From Protea cynaroides (Eukaryota; Streptophyta; Magnoliopsida; Proteales; Proteaceae): DNA of 64,000 nucleotides. Each line of letters opens with the position of its first letter. The first letter of the stretch is position 1. This document shows, one piece after another, positions 21,953 through 35,329 of this stretch. The notes beneath the pieces are model-generated. The model made no database searches, was not told the DNA's origin, and saw nothing but the letters and a program-made list of their open reading frames with translations. A program made the translations under genes and the position numbers. The stretch is taken from NCBI GenBank assembly GCA_028583415.1, contig CM053270.1:3808501-3872500 (forward strand), read 5' to 3'.

Positions 21953-23220
21953 ATGGAGCTGGAGGTGCTGGAGGAGGAGGTGCCTCACGGTCTCTATCAT
22001 AGTCCACAGCATACACTCTCGCGAGCCAAGCCACCTGAGTCTAAGTCGCTCGGAGACTAGCTGTCAGATCCGCTACCCGCTACTCTGTAGAGCGCTAGAC
22101 ATCTAGAAGCTCTCTTACTCTCTGATCAGTCATGCGCTGAGCCTTTCGAATCTCACGTAGTAGCCCCATTATGTCATCTGGTGGTGGGCGTGAAGGGCCA
22201 GCTGAATGAGAAGCCTGAGAAGGACCAGCTCTAGTAGAATGTCGTGGTGATGGAGGAGGTATGGCATCCACATCCATGTACATCCTATCATCATCCTCCT
22301 CATCATCACTCTCGTGTGCCTCTGCTGCTGCTGCTGCTGCTGCTGCTGCCTCTACATCTATTACTGTTACTCGAGTAAGAGGACGTCTCATAGCATTCCT
22401 CTCATCATCACTGACTTGTATCTCTCTCATGCCCATCTTGCTGATGGCCTCCCAATCAAGGTCAGCTGAGAAGGTGTCCTCAAAGATCCTCTCATCCACT
22501 TGGTCCAGCTGTAGACGAGCGAGCAAGGTAGAGATCAGTAGCCCATAGGGCAAGTTACCTCTCTAGTCAGGCAACGTAGCTCTGTGCATAATCCAAAGGA
22601 TAATATATAGGAGATAGATAGGCTGCCTAGTACAGATATAGTACAGTAGGTACTGAGTCAGCTGTGAAATCATCTCATAATGTCCACCGGAGAATAAGAT
22701 TATGCTGGATAATCTTACAGTAGACTCGTGGCTCTAGACGCAGGTTGACTGCTTTCATCTCCCAGCGGTCATCCCAAAGAATTTGGTTATCTATCTCTAC
22801 ACGTACTTGTGTAGACAGAAATTGTGGCTCCCTTGGTGCACACTAAACCAACTAACCATCATTTGAGATGCCTAGGAGATCAGCCAACTCCTGACAGTTG
22901 AAAGAGATCGAAACCCCTTTTACCCAGCTGGTGATCCAAAGCTCTCTGCCCCTGTCAACATCCTTTAGGTCACCCTCCACCTGAAGGTGACAATAGAACT
23001 GCTTCACTAAATCTAGGCGAGTAGAAGCCTCGTACAGAATCATTGCCAACCAGCCCATATCACCAAACGCCCTTTCCATATCAAACAGGGCTAAATGGGC
23101 TAAGTTAACACATCTACCCCCTTCCACCTTCTTTCGATTAAACCAAGGGTATTGTGTTTCTGCTTCCACAGACCTGAAGCAACGTGGGTCATGAACTCGA
23201 GGAACCTTAGTGCGAACCAT
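21953..23220 (-). pseudogene. Antisense gene of element C, decayed
   Basis: Homologous along its length to the antisense genes at 37754-38964 and 51247-52502. It starts MVRTKVPRVHDPRCFRS at 23220, matches through FGDMGWLAMILYE and QELADLLGISNDG, and ends near 21953 with DYDRDREAPPPPAPPAP. It has stops after the ISNDG word and frameshifts around 22600-22700. A run of eight or so alanine codons (near 22325-22350) precedes an acidic stretch (ESDDEEDDDRMYMDVDAIPP). Relative to the LTR and PBS of element C it reads in the opposite direction. The family resembles proteins annotated as putative plant transposon protein; their function is unknown to me. Confidence 0.8.
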
Positions 23221-23225
23221 GATAA

Positions 23226-23649
23226 CTCCAAGAGAAGAAAATAAGAAAAACAAGTTAGAAAATTTGACAGCATAACGACGTAAAATGGGGAAAAGCCTCA
23301 CTTTTCACCCAAAGATTTGGGTAGGAGGACTTACATAGGTCCCAAACCATCCTGCAAGGCTCATACAATAGAAAATTTTAACTAGGTAGACTTGATTTGA
23401 AGAAATTTTGACAAGTGGGAAAAACCCCAAAATCTAGGTCAAAAATTGGGAATTTTGAAAATTTTACCAAACCAACCGATGAAACTCAAATTTTCTTGAA
23501 GGCTTTCATCCATTGGGTGGCCAATAGCAATAACCCCCAATAAAAATTAAATTTTTACGGTTCAAAAAATATTAATTAGAAGAAAACCCTACAAATGGAA
23601 AAAAACCTAGGTATGAAAGCTTAAAAAGGAGAAAGAGTAGGGAACATAC
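23226..23649 (-). other. Intron before the antisense ATG (element C)
   Basis: Donor CTCCAG/GTATGTTCC and acceptor ..GGAG five bases before the ATG. The same intron, of 442-443 bp, sits at the same place in elements A and B. Shared internal words include GGGGGTTATTGCTATTGGCC-like sequence and GATGAAAGCC. Confidence 0.7.
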
Positions 23650-25464
23650 CTGGAGGAACGGAATATAGGTTGTAGTTTGGTGAAAAAGTCACCAAGTTCG
23701 TATGGTTGATACTATAGCAACTCACTAGTGGCGAGTTAAGTTGAAACCGTAGGAAGGAGGAAAAGAAATGAGAAGGAAATCTCAAAAATAGGTTTTAATA
23801 CATAATGAACTGAGGTCTAATCATGATAAATAATTAATATTCCAGTTATCTCCAGGTAACCAAAACATAATTTAATACATATTACAAATATCCAAATATG
23901 AAAGTTAAACAATAAGCGTATCCATAGTTGAAACACTCGCTTAATGAATCATAATAGTCCTCCACAACTTGCTCATCCATAGCCGCCACCTGTTCATAAT
24001 ATTGGTGTGTCGACATAATCTTCAACTGTAATACCAGCAACAGCAGAAACTAAAAAGAATTGTGCGTGCGAGGGTCAACTCTCCAACTTGAGCTCAGTGA
24101 GTAAACAAAATAATGCAACAAATATATGCATGCATTCAATTCATATCTTTGGTCTGGTTTATAAGTTTGTAATGTGCTATAGAAAGGTTTGGTGGCCACC
24201 GCACCTCTATACATGAGTGTATAAATCCGCCCAATGGATCAAATACCATTGTCGTCCCACATGCACCCACCATGGAATAGAGATAGAGCTAAAGTGTCCG
24301 AATCAAACACCGCCAATACTTCCCCTGATGCCCTACCCATACCAACATGTAGGCCCCTATTGGCGAGGGCTTACAAACTGGGCTCACAACTAACCAATCC
24401 TAATGTCATACAGTGTATCCAAGGCCTTACCCCAGCATCCCTCAATATGTCCATAGAGATAGAGCTAAGGCCCCCCGACATGTTAGAGACCACATGGTCC
24501 GAGACCACCTCCCCTGATGCCCTACGACATAATAGTTCTGCTAAGGTAATGGCGATACGATGATGTCAGTGGGCAAGACTTGAGTAGAGATAGAGCTAGA
24601 GTTTGGTGACGAGGTCTAAGACCACCATGCCACGTCCTCCCCCTGATGCTCTACTCGCATCCAACACACCAACCACACACATACATTCACATGCCTATTC
24701 CTAACATCATCATCATCATCATCATGTTATAAATAAATAGAATTAAATATGCATGAACAGTAATAGCAAGAATATTGGATGACATGTGAGATGCACATCA
24801 CAAGCATACAAGCATAGAATCAATCATGACATTGGACTCAAAAAATAAATCAGTTTGTTATTATCCAATTAGTTTAGGTCTTGTTCCCTCACCTTTGATT
24901 GATGTTTGTTCCTCTCCTTGTTCCTCTCCCAAGCTTTTGAAGTCACTTTGAATGTATTAGGAACCTAAATAATTAATGTATGTAAGTTAGGGTTCAAGTT
25001 TACCAAGATACAGTAGTTAAAAACCTTGTTTGGTCTTAAAATATGCTTCTTGTTTTCCGATCGATGCTATGGTAGCAATATATGCCACCATAGGACCTAT
25101 GGTCAATATCCTATGGTCGCATTACATGCGACCGTAGCTGCGACCGTATGTTTCCTGAATTCTTCCCGAATGGTTGTGGTCGATACTTTCTCATCCTATG
25201 GTTGACTATAGCTGCGACCATACGCAGTTTGGTTGATTTTTACTTCTCGCATGAGTTCCTCCTCTTGGATCATCAATGGGGTCCTCCCTAATGATCATTC
25301 TAAGGCCAATATTCTTAGTTTATCCCTCATCCATTAACCCTAACCTACTCTCTATGGTTTTGCTTAGAAATTTCAAAACCGAAATTGTTACATTAGATTC
25401 AACACATCAATTTGATGGAAAGGAACTTATCCTATCTGATCTATCCTATAGAGTCAAGTCCATA

Positions 25465-28400
25465 TGTGAGGACAAAGATCATAATATTTTTTGGAAGTCG
25501 CCACCTAAATTAAGTCTAGGACCTTAGAAATGTGAAATCTCACCCCAAGGTAAGACTTCGATTGACTCATGACCCTTAGATTGGATTTCTGGTTCATCAA
25601 AGATTGGGTAAGCCTCAGGTTACAATTATGGGAAGGGGTTAGGCACCCAAACCGCCCGATCGAAATCGGTCTCCTATACCTTTCCTATGCTAGGCTCTAT
25701 TTATTAAATCGAACCAAACCAAGTGGTTTGATATCATTGAACTGAATCTGTGTCCATCAGATTGCCTATTTATCACGGAATTATTCCAAAAATCAGGTTC
25801 ACCATCGTAGTTCAGGTGTGATTAATATTTATGACTGTGATTTATGCTTGTGTTTGATTAAGTTCATTGTTCAAGTTAAAGTTTATGCTTAAAAGGTTGA
25901 AAAACCCTATGGGTTAGGATCTGGATAGTCCATGTGAACTGATAGATAGTCCTAATGGATCTAAGAATAACCCTATTTGGGTCAAAATATGGATAACCCT
26001 TTCTAGGTTGGAATATGGATAACCCTATTTAGGTTGGAATGTGGATAACCCTATTTGGGTCAAAATGTGGGTAAATATCCTAGTGGATCTATGGATAGTC
26101 CAAGTGGACTAAGGTTTGGATCCGAATTTGGGTTTCTCCCAAATAGCCTACGTATGCTAGGGTTTGCCCTAGGAATCAGAATCTGTGTAGTTCGAAATGG
26201 ATAACCTGTTCTAGGTTAGAATGTGAAAATATGTTCTAGGTTTAGGGTTTAGAACCTATTCTAGGTTTAGGATTGAGAACCTATTCTAGGTTTAGGGTTT
26301 ACTGAGAGGTGGAAATCATCCTGAGTTATCCTTTTCATCCTAAGTTCTAATTTTGGAAGGTTTGGCAAAACATTCTCTTTCTTTATTAAGATTTTTATTA
26401 TTTCTATTATGCCCTTCCCAAGAATGTGGGTGCCTAAATGCATGTCCCCACACTATGTTTGCTAGGTGTACAGATATGGCAGTTCGACTAGGGTATTGCA
26501 TAAATTAAAATATTACCAAAAATAAAATATTCTAAGCATGGCATGTATGATATTTATGGTAACTATCACAACATATAGTAAGATTATGAAAATCTCCCTA
26601 ATATGGCATGCATTACAAATAAGGCAAGAACCTAATATGGTAAGATCTAATATGCTAATCTAAGCATGGCAAGACCTAAATATGGCAAGATCTAATATGC
26701 ATCTATTATCAATATGGTAAGTATCAATCATAGAATGCATATATGACAAGAATTTTTTCAAAAAAAGGAAAGATCTTATATGCTATTTTCTAAGCATAGT
26801 AAGACTTAAAAATTGTAAGAAATTAAGATTTTACAAAATATGATAAAAAAAATCTGTTTATTCTACCAAATATAGAAACACATGGAATATGGCAAATATG
26901 GTATGCACAATCTAAACAAAGCATATGAATGCTCCAAATATACCCATTTATCCAAATATGGCAGAATTTACTCAAACAACCAATTTGCATGTTACAATGA
27001 ATGAGACATCAATGAAACTTTTTTTTGAAAAGTACAAAATTATTATTAAAAAATATATGTTCAATGTTCTTTAAAAAATTATAATTTTTTTGAAGACATT
27101 TGAAAAGATTAATGACTCAAAATTGTCAAAATTGTGACACAAGGTTTCAGATAATGGACAAAGCTATGAACTGCATTTAGATTCAGTCACATTACACAAG
27201 AATGACCATAAGTAGGTCTTCTGTAACTCAAATCAAGCTCAAATTTTTTTTTCCTAGAAAAATGACTTAATATATTATATTTCATATGAAGGAGTTGAAT
27301 CCAAACAGAGAGCAAATATAGGTCAAAGATATGCCCTAAGATCAGACATGTGCACTAGTCAAATCTATTCCAAATTTTTTACTAATAGCACCATAAATTC
27401 GAAATAATATCCTATAGTTAATGAAAATTAAATCGAGACATATATCTATGTAGATAACTATCTGATCTAAAATCTCATTCAAAAAAATAAGTTAAAACAG
27501 TATATTTTCTTTGTGAAAAATGATTCTTTTCAATCATGCAAATCAGTACATCATGATAGATTCAAAATCAGAGCACTATGCACTTAAAAATTGATATCAA
27601 TTCAATAGAAAATTAAAAAAATATGAAACTAGTGCCATTTTTTAGAAGACTGTCATGTCTAAAAAGTTCATATGAAATTGGTTTCCTGATTATGGCCATT
27701 TATTATATATTATACAATAATATAGTATATATTATACACATATAAAAGAAATACATGCATATGGACTGACATAACTTGGTTTGGATTGGTCTGAGCTGGG
27801 CCGGGCTAAGTTAGACTAAGCTGGATTAAGCTGGTTTGGACCAAGGTTGACATTTCATAGTCCATTTCTGTCACCCTTCCATATGAAATTTTTCGATAGC
27901 ATCAATTCCAAATTTTCTACTTTCACTTTGTAGAACATTAAAAATGAGAAATATTGAAACTTGAATTACCTCATTTGGAAATAAAATGGTCAACTTATGA
28001 ATTTTTGAAGTTTAAGCAGGCCAATTATTGATAATTTGGCTAACCATTCTGCATGGGATCCTTTAGAGACCTCTATCGAAAATCCTTTACGTCCACTTTG
28101 TAGAGTACTAAAAATGGAACATAATGAAACTGAAATCACCTGACTTAGATATGGGGTGACCAAAATATGAATTTTCAAAGATTAAATAATCATTTTCATG
28201 TGTAATTTTGCATGGGACCTTTCAGAGACTTCTACATGAGATTTTTTACGTCCACTTTGTAGAACATTACAAATGAAGAATAATGGCCTTAGAATCATCT
28301 GAATCCGACGTAGAACGGCAAAGATATGAAGCTTTGAAGTTCCATCGATAATTTTGCATGAAAGCTTGCATGGGGCCCATCGGTGTCTTCTACCTGGGAT

Positions 28401-28760
28401 TTTCCACGTCCACTTTGAAGAGGACTGAAAATAAGGAATATTGGCCTTTGAATCATCTGATTCCGACATCAGATGACCAAGATATGATGACTTGAAGTTT
28501 AAATGATAATGCATGCATCATTCGATAATTACGTAAATGCCCTTGCACTTTCAAACTGTGATATCTTCCTTGTTTGATGTCAGAATTTGATGATTCTAGT
28601 CTCATTTCGAAGATAATTTCACGACCTGTACATCCAAGTAGGTAATAACCTATGACCCTGCTGTGGGGTTCATTAGAGAATCATAAACCTTTGGGTTAAA
28701 GGCTGAAAACCTGCCATATGGGTTCACTTATGCTGAGGGTAGCAAAAATGGGGTGCTTAC
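25465..28760 (-). mobile_element. Tat-like solo LTR inserted in a Tekay LTR (O4)
   Basis: Reads TGTGAGGACAAAG to AATGGGGTGCTTAC, the reverse complement of the 9793-14873 LTR type. The purine block and part of the leader are missing, which explains 3.3 instead of 5.1 kb. The empty site is visible in the sister copy near 43383-43405 (ATCCATACCTTAAGC). At the right junction the final A and any duplication are missing. Hairpin modules are at 25771-25810 and 26126-26195. Confidence 0.85.
26126..26195 (-). other. Hairpin module in O4 LTR
   Basis: Plus-strand view: ATTTGGG/CCCAAAT (26126-26132, 26138-26144), then CCTACGTA, then CTAGGG/CCCTAG (26157-26162, 26167-26172), then TGTAG. Both stems are perfect. 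A second module with GGAAT/ATTCC lies near 25777-25787, and CAAACCA/TGGTTTG near 25725-25740. Confidence 0.7.
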
Positions 28761-29340
28761 CTTAAGCTAGTTGTAGAAAGATAGAACTCTTCTCTGCAAA
28801 CCTTCTTCTTCAAATCTCCTTCTCCTTCTCTTCCTCTCTCTCTTTCTCTCTTAGGTTTAGAGTTTCAATTTAGGTTCTAAAAGAGTGAGAGAGGCTAAGG
28901 AACGTCCCTTATATAGAGGGAAAACCTCCATATAGAGTCCTCTTTCAATTAGGAAAGAGTCCTCCTCAAATTAGAAAAGTTTCCTAAACACGGAGTCGGT
29001 TCTGGGTTCCTACGGTCGATCATACGGTAGCATAAACCGTCGATTGTAACACCAAGATATGCGACCATAGGTCACATGCTCTCACTACGATCGACCATAG
29101 GTGCAACCGTAGCCCCCAAACATGCCACCATAGGTCTAAAATTCACTAGTTTTTAGTTTTAGACTGTTTGCTACCATACAAACTTAACCAGTCAACCACA
29201 ACAACTAAATTTGACTTGTGACTTACCTCATCTTGTGGTTTCTTCATATAATTGGTTCACTTGAGCCGATGATGATGGGAAGACCGATCACGACACGAGA
29301 ATGTAAGGTTAGATCGGGTTCATGGAGTAAGGGCCTTACA

Positions 29341-29807
29341 ACTCCACCACCCTTAAAATAAATTTCATCCTCGAAATTTACATACATGGATCTCACAACT
29401 CCCCCACCCTCAATAGAAATTTCATCCTCAAAATTTAGATGTACCTTTAGAGTCGAATAGGTGAGGATATTGCTTCCGCATAGCGTTCTCTTCTTTCCAT
29501 GTAATTTCTTCTACATTTTGGCTTTGCCAGGTCATCTTCATATAATAATTATCCCAGCTTTAGAGATGTAGTACCTTCCAACCAGTGAACTAAACTGGTA
29601 CCACTTCAATAGTTAAATCTTCTATCTAATCCAGTGGATCCGCAGTCAATACATGATATGGATCTCCAACGTACTTCTTTAATAGAGATACGCGAAATAC
29701 GTTGTGCACACTAGACTTGGATGGTGATAATGTGAGTTAATATACTACTTTTCCACGGCTCTACAAAATTTTATAACGTCCAAGATATATATATGGGATA
29801 CAACTTT
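29341..29807 (-). mobile_element. Element D: PPT and 3' end of pol
   Basis: The minus-strand PPT AAGGGTGGTGGAGT directly follows the LTR (29341-29354). A second, diverged copy of the PPT/LTR-start block sits at about 29396-29436. Upstream (toward 29807) lies the decayed end of integrase: a GPY/F-like and C-terminal region recognised by alignment with 32155-32550. Interrupted at 29808 by element A and resumed at 41485. Confidence 0.75.
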
Positions 29808-32108
29808 TGTCACACCCCAATTTTGCACCAACCAGAATGGTGTGATGAACCGTCTATGATCCAACGGTTCAACTAAGATCTCGAATAGGCTGTGTCCTTT
29901 TGCTTAAACCATACACATCTACAACCATAATCAGAGTAAATAAACAATAGCGGAAGTCTTTAATATTAATGAACTGAGTATCTAACCGTGATATCATAAA
30001 TAAAGTATCCAATTATCTCAAATAACTGAAGGCATAAAATAAATTAATAAATTACATGTTCTGAATAATCTGACAAATAAATCTAATCAAAGACACATGA
30101 GTTGCACTCGCACGACAATTCATGCGACTCCATCATAGCTTCTGCATCCATCGCCGCAACATGCCCGTACATTAGAGCATTCATATAATCTTCTACTGTA
30201 GGACCTGCATCATCAACTAAAAATATTTGACATCGAAAAGGTGAGCACACATCATGGCTCAGTAAGAAAACAAAACAATGCAACAAACATATGCATGCAT
30301 TCAATTCATATCTTTGGTCTGGTTCATAAGTTTGCAATGTGCAATAGAAAGGATAGGTGACTGCCGCACCTCAATACACGAGTGTGTGGAGCTGCCCAAT
30401 AAATCAAACATCATTGTCATCCCACATGCACCTATCATGGAATAGATATAGAGCTAAAGTGCCCAGATCAAACACCGCATAACACTTCCCCTGATGCCTT
30501 ACCCATACCAACACGTAAGCCCCTATTGGCGAGGACTTGCAAACTGGGCTCGCAAATAACCAATCCTAATGTCAAACAATGTATCCAAGGCCTCACCCTA
30601 GCATCCCTCAATACGTCCATAGAGATAAAGCTAAGGCCCCCCGACAGAGTCAGATACTACACGGTCCGAGCCCACCTCCCCTGATGCCCTACGACATAAT
30701 AATTCTGCTAAGGTAATGGCGATACGATGATGTCAGTGGACGAGACTTGAGTAGAGATAGAGCTAGAGTATGGTGACCAGGATGAACCACAGTGTCACTT
30801 CCTCCCCCTGATGCTCCACTCGCATCAAGCACACTAACCACACACATACATTTACATGCCTATTCCTAGCATCATCACCATCATCATGTTATAAATAAAC
30901 TAAATTAAATATGCATGAATAATAATAACAGGAATATTGGATGACATGTGAAATGCACAATACACGCATACAAGCATAGAATCATTTATGGCATTGGACT
31001 CAATAAATAAAAATAGTTTATTATTAGTCAATTAATTTAGGTCTTGTTCCCTCACCTTTGGTTGAAAGTAAATCTTCGTTCAAGCTTTGTAAATCACTTT
31101 AAAACCACTTGAAAACCTAACAAATTTATAGATTTAAAATTAGAATTAATTCCCATGAATTTAGACTAACAGAAACTGAGGGGTCGCAGGTGTGGCAGCA
31201 CCTGTGGTCTCAGTTTCTGTGACTACAGGGCGTGTGGTCACAAAGTGTGGTCGCATATCCTGCGACCACACCCTCCCTGGAAACTTCCCGAGGGTGTGTG
31301 GTCGAATATGTGTGTCTCGTATGGTCGTACATCATGCGACCACACGTGTGATGGTCGACTTTCACTCTCAACTCCATTCCTTTATGTTTGGATTCCTTGG
31401 CTTATCATCATGGTCCTTCCTATGATTGTTCCACAGCTCAGATCTAGTATTTTATACAGAATCCACATCCACATAAATTCCTTCCATTGATTCTCTTGGA
31501 ATTTGTCCATGGATTGATGATTGGGTTCTCACTTAAATCCTATCTCTTTCATGAACTATTCTAGGCTCTCAATTGACATGGGGAATATTCCATACCTTAA
31601 ACTTGTTGAGGATTCAGAGGTCTTCTATGAATTTCCCCTTCTTAGTCTTCCTCTTCAATTCTCCTTCTCTTCCTTCTCTTCTCTTTCTCACTTTCAGTTT
31701 GAGTTCTAAAAGGATGAAAGAGGCTAAGGGATGTCCTATTTATAGAGGAAAATCCTCCATAATAAACCCTACTGAGTTTAGGAAAGAACCCCCTTCGGAT
31801 TAGGAAGGTTTTCTTAACTCGGTTCTGTCTGGAATCCATGTAATCGGAGGTGGGGTCGTAGAACCCATCGACCACACCCTCTGAAACATGCAACCACACA
31901 ACCTAAATTCCTGTGGCTGCATTATTTTGAGGTATGGTCGATCACACCTGTTTAGGTATGCGACCACACGCTCATAATTGACTATTTTTGGGTTAAATTT
32001 CATACCTGGTCTTGTGGGTTCTTCATATACTTGGTCCACTTAGCCCGACCATGATAGGAAGACCTAATACAAGGTGGTAAGACCGGTTAGTTCGATACGG
32101 GTCTTACA
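29808..32108 (-). mobile_element. 3' LTR of element A (2301 bp)
   Basis: TGTCACACCCC to GGGTCTTACA. TATA box on the minus strand at 31737-31744. Motif clusters at 31172-31352 and 31849-31975 use TGTGGTCGCA/TGCGACCACA. Small frames such as 30083-30337 are chance. Confidence 0.93.
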
Positions 32109-32110
32109 AC

Positions 32111-32122
32111 GCCCCCCCTCTT
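32111..32122 (-). other. Polypurine tract of element A
   Basis: Minus-strand AAGAGGGGGGGC just before the 3' LTR; the usual start of plus-strand cDNA synthesis. Confidence 0.85.
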
Positions 32123-32154
32123 ATTAAAAATTTCTCCTCAAAATTTGCACATAC

Positions 32155-33499
32155 CTTCCGAGTCGAAAAGGTGAGGATATTGCTTTCACATAGCGTTCTC
32201 TTCTTCCCATGTGATATCTTCTATATCTTGGCTCCTCTAAATAACCTTAACATAATAAATGTCACGATTGCGTAGATGTTGAATCTTTCGACTGGTATTT
32301 CCAATTGGTGCTACTTCGAATGTTAAATCATCAGTTAGACTCGGTAAATCCGCTGTTATAACGTGTGTTGGATCTCTGACGTACTTCTTCAATAATGAGA
32401 TATGAAATACATCATGCACACTTGACATAGATGGAGGTAGTGCTAACTGATACACCACTTTTCCATGTTTAGCGAGAATCTCATATGGCCCGACATATCT
32501 TGGACTTAGCTTCCCTTTTTTTCCGAATCGTTTTAAGCCTCGCATAGGTGATACTTTCAAAAATACCTTATCACCTACAATGAATTCAAGGTCTCGACGT
32601 CGAGTATCTGCATATTGTTTCTGACGATTCTGAGCTATTCTAACTCTTTCCTTGATAATATTGACTACTCGACAAGTCTCTTCAACAAATTCTGTTCCAA
32701 CGATACTCCATTCATCAACTTCATTCCAAAACAAAGGAATTCGACACTTCTTACCATACAGTGCTTCATAGGGTGACATCTGTATAGTAGCCTGATAGTT
32801 GTTGTTATAGGTGAACTCGATCAATGGTAGTTTCTCATCCCATGATCCTTTGAAATCAATAACACAAGCTCGAAGCATGTCTTCTAAAATCTGAATGGTA
32901 CGCTCCGACTGTCCGTCTGTCTGAGGATGGAATGCAGTACTAAACTTCAATATTGTACCCATAGCCTTCTGTAATCCTTCCCAAAACTTTGAAGTAAAGC
33001 GTGGGTCTCTATCGGACATAATACTTTCAGGTACACCATGTAATCTGACAATATTATCCACATATAGCTTAGCTAACCTCTCTAGGGTATATTGAGGTCG
33101 TATAGCTATGAAGCGAGCTGTCTTATTCAGACGATCTACAATCACCCAGACCGCATCAACTACTCGGGGAGTCAATGGTAACCCAGTGACGAAGTCCATA
33201 GTGATGCAGTCCCATTTCTAAGCTGGTTCTGGCAGTGGTTGCAACAATCCTACAGGTCTTTGCCTTTCAGCCTTTACCCTCTGACAATTTTGGCATTGAG
33301 ACACAAATTTAGCTACATCCACTTTCATTCCTCTCCACCAATATAATTTCTTCAATTCACGATACATCTTCGTACTTCCTGGATGTACCGAATAAGCGGT
33401 GGTGTGAGCTTCCTTCATTAGTCTGTGTCTAATATCCAAGTCTTCATTTTCAGGAACACATACTCTTCCTTTATATTTTAGTACCTTTTCAACGTCCAA
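32155..33499 (-). pseudogene. pol (IN): Integrase of element A with chromodomain-like tail
   Basis: Would insert the cDNA into the host genome. The zinc-binding HHCC part is at 33499-33218 (EAHTTAYSVHPGSTKM ... CQNCQ). The catalytic core starts at MDFVTGLP (33199) with the second Asp in MSDRDPRFTSKFW and the Glu in ERTIQILEDMLRA. The GPY/F module LSPRYVGPYEIL follows, and the tail (FEVAPIG ... YVKV ... DITWEEENAM ... QYPHLF) is the type seen in Tekay chromodomains. In-frame stops separate zinc finger from core (near 33217) and cut the tail (near 32237). Both fall where the family normally has Trp, consistent with TGG to TAG. Confidence 0.92.
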
Positions 33500-33538
33500 G
33501 GTGAACTCAGGAATAGTCCTACCTTTGTCGATATCTTT

Positions 33539-34273
33539 TTACACCGTTCTCAGATAAGGGTCTGATTTAATAGCGGCCTTCACTTCATCTAATATATCAG
33601 GTATAATCTTCAATGTTGTGAACATAATTGAAAACCAATGAATAAACCCTTGGTTGGTTGATCTACCTTTTGCATCTATCATGAATTGCTCGTTACCATG
33701 ATTGAATACTTTTCCTGTAACATACATTGCCATAGTTGTGTTAACCTCTTCTTGGGATTTTATCATTGCTTTTTTGCTTAGCGCATCAGCAACTACATTA
33801 GCCTTCCCTGGATGACACTGGATATCGCAATCATAGTCCTTTAATAGTTCTAGCCATCTTCTTTGTCTCATGTTCAACTCCTTCTGATTAAAAAGATAAG
33901 TGAGACTCTTATGATCTGATTTAATCTGAAATTTCTCTCCATACAAATAATGTCTCCATATCTTGACAGCATGTACTACCACTGCTAATTCCAAGTCATG
34001 AGTGGGATAGTTCTTCTCATGTGTTTTCAGTTGTCTTGAGGCATACGCAACTACTTGTTCTCCTTGCATAAGCACACATCCTAAACCCAACCCAGACACA
34101 TCAGTGTACAAGGTAAATGGTTGTCCTGGAATAGGAATATTCAAGATGGGAGCAGATATCAATCTAGCTTTCAATGTTTGAAAACCTTCTTCACATTTGT
34201 CGGTCCAAATAAACTTTTCTCCTTTCTTAGTCAAACTGGTGAGAGGTACGACAATTCTAGAGTAATCTTCCAT
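33539..34273 (-). pseudogene. pol (RNase H): RNase H and linker of element A
   Basis: Would remove the RNA strand during cDNA synthesis. The frame holds FIWTDKCEEGFQTLK at the RT-RNase H border, then the RNase H core: YTDVSGLGLGCVL with the first Asp, HDLELAVVVHAVKIWRHYLYG with the Glu, and KSDHKSLTYLF with the next Asp. WLELLKDYDCDIQCHPGKAN and VVADALSKK follow. The frame after this is the linker to integrase and ends at a stop at 33539. Confidence 0.92.
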
Positions 34274-34468
34274 GAATCGTCGATAATACCCAGCTAGATC
34301 TAGGAAACTTCTGATTTATGCAACACTCTTAGGTTTTTTCCACTTCACAATAGCTTCAATCTTGCTAGGATCCACTTTAATTCCTTCAGTAGATACAACA
34401 TGGCCTAAGAAAGAGACCTCATTTACCCAAAACTCACACTTTATAAATTTGGTGTAAAGCTTCTCTTT

Positions 34469-35329
34469 TCATAGTCGCTGCAGAGTGACTCTTAGATTCA
34501 TGACATGAGTTTCCTTGTCCTTGGAGTAGACCAATATATCGTCAATAAACACAATGACTAATATATCCAACATATCATGGAATATCTGATTCATGAGTTC
34601 CATAAAAGTTGCAGGTGCGTTAATCAATCCAAAAGACATGACTAAAAATTTATAATGTCCATATCTTGTTCTGAATGTTGTCTTTGGAATATCACCTTCC
34701 TTAATCTTCAACTGATGGTATCCTGACCGAAGATCAATCTTGGAGAATACCTTGGCACCTTGCAACTGATCGAATAAGTCGTCGATCTGAGGCAACGGGT
34801 ATCGATTCTTGATTGTAAGCTTATTCAATTCTCGATAGTCTATACACAGTCGAACACTACCGTCCTTCTTCTTCACAAACAATACTGGCGCTCCCCATGG
34901 TGATATGCTAGGTCTGACATAACCTTTTTCTAGTAATTCTTGTAACTGTACCTTTAGTTCCTTCAGTTCAGTAGGAGCCATTCGATAGGGTGCTTTAGAT
35001 ACTGGTGCGGCTCCGGGTATAAGATCTATAACGAACTCTGTCGCTCGGTCGGGTGGTAGTCCTGGTAGTTTCTTAGGAAATACATCTGAAAAGTCATGCA
35101 CAACATCAATATCTTCCATTCGTGGTACTTCCATGGTGAGATTAACCACGGATACTAGGTACCCAACTCCTCCTTTCTCGAGGCATTTTCTAGCCTTTAA
35201 TGCAGAGAGGATGAGTTTTCGTCTACGGGAAAGTTTGGTTCCCACAAAACTAAACTCTGCTCCTTCCTTGTCTTTAAATGTCAGTTTCTTTTCTGCACAT
35301 AATAGGTTTGCAGAATGCCGACTAACCAA
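34469..35329 (-). pseudogene. pol (RT): Reverse transcriptase of element A
   Basis: Would copy element RNA into DNA. RT motifs appear in order: SPWGAPVLFVKKKDGSVRLC, IDYRELNKLT, NRYPLPQIDDLFDQL, FSKIDLRSGYHQLKI, TTFRTRYGHYKFLVMSFGL, and the catalytic VFIDDILVYSK. The frame stops at 34469 with TGA where relatives have Arg, consistent with CGA to TGA; downstream sequence continues to RNase H with further damage. A short connection from protease (EFSFVGTKL, LPGLPPDR) precedes it. Confidence 0.94.

Larger units (their letters stand above)
23796..29340 (-). mobile_element. 3' LTR of element D, left tip lost, split by a Tat-like LTR
   Basis: Tekay-type LTR that lacks its first 160 bp or so at the left and ends GGGCCTTACA at 29340, where PPT and internal DNA follow. 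It is joined at the left to the leader of element C's antisense gene, so a deletion or rearrangement brought C and D together. Motif clusters (25061-25235, 28995-29130) use TATGGTCG/CGACCATAG and CGACCGTAG. It is interrupted at 25465-28760. Confidence 0.85.

Noticed and set aside
22261..22548. Plus-strand frame with Ser and Ala runs
   Set aside because: Complement of the acidic/alanine part of the antisense gene of element C.
25465..28760. Target duplication for O4
   Set aside because: The right junction GCTTAC/CTTAAGC lacks the last LTR base and any 5-bp copy of the left flank; a small deletion removed it, so none is claimed.
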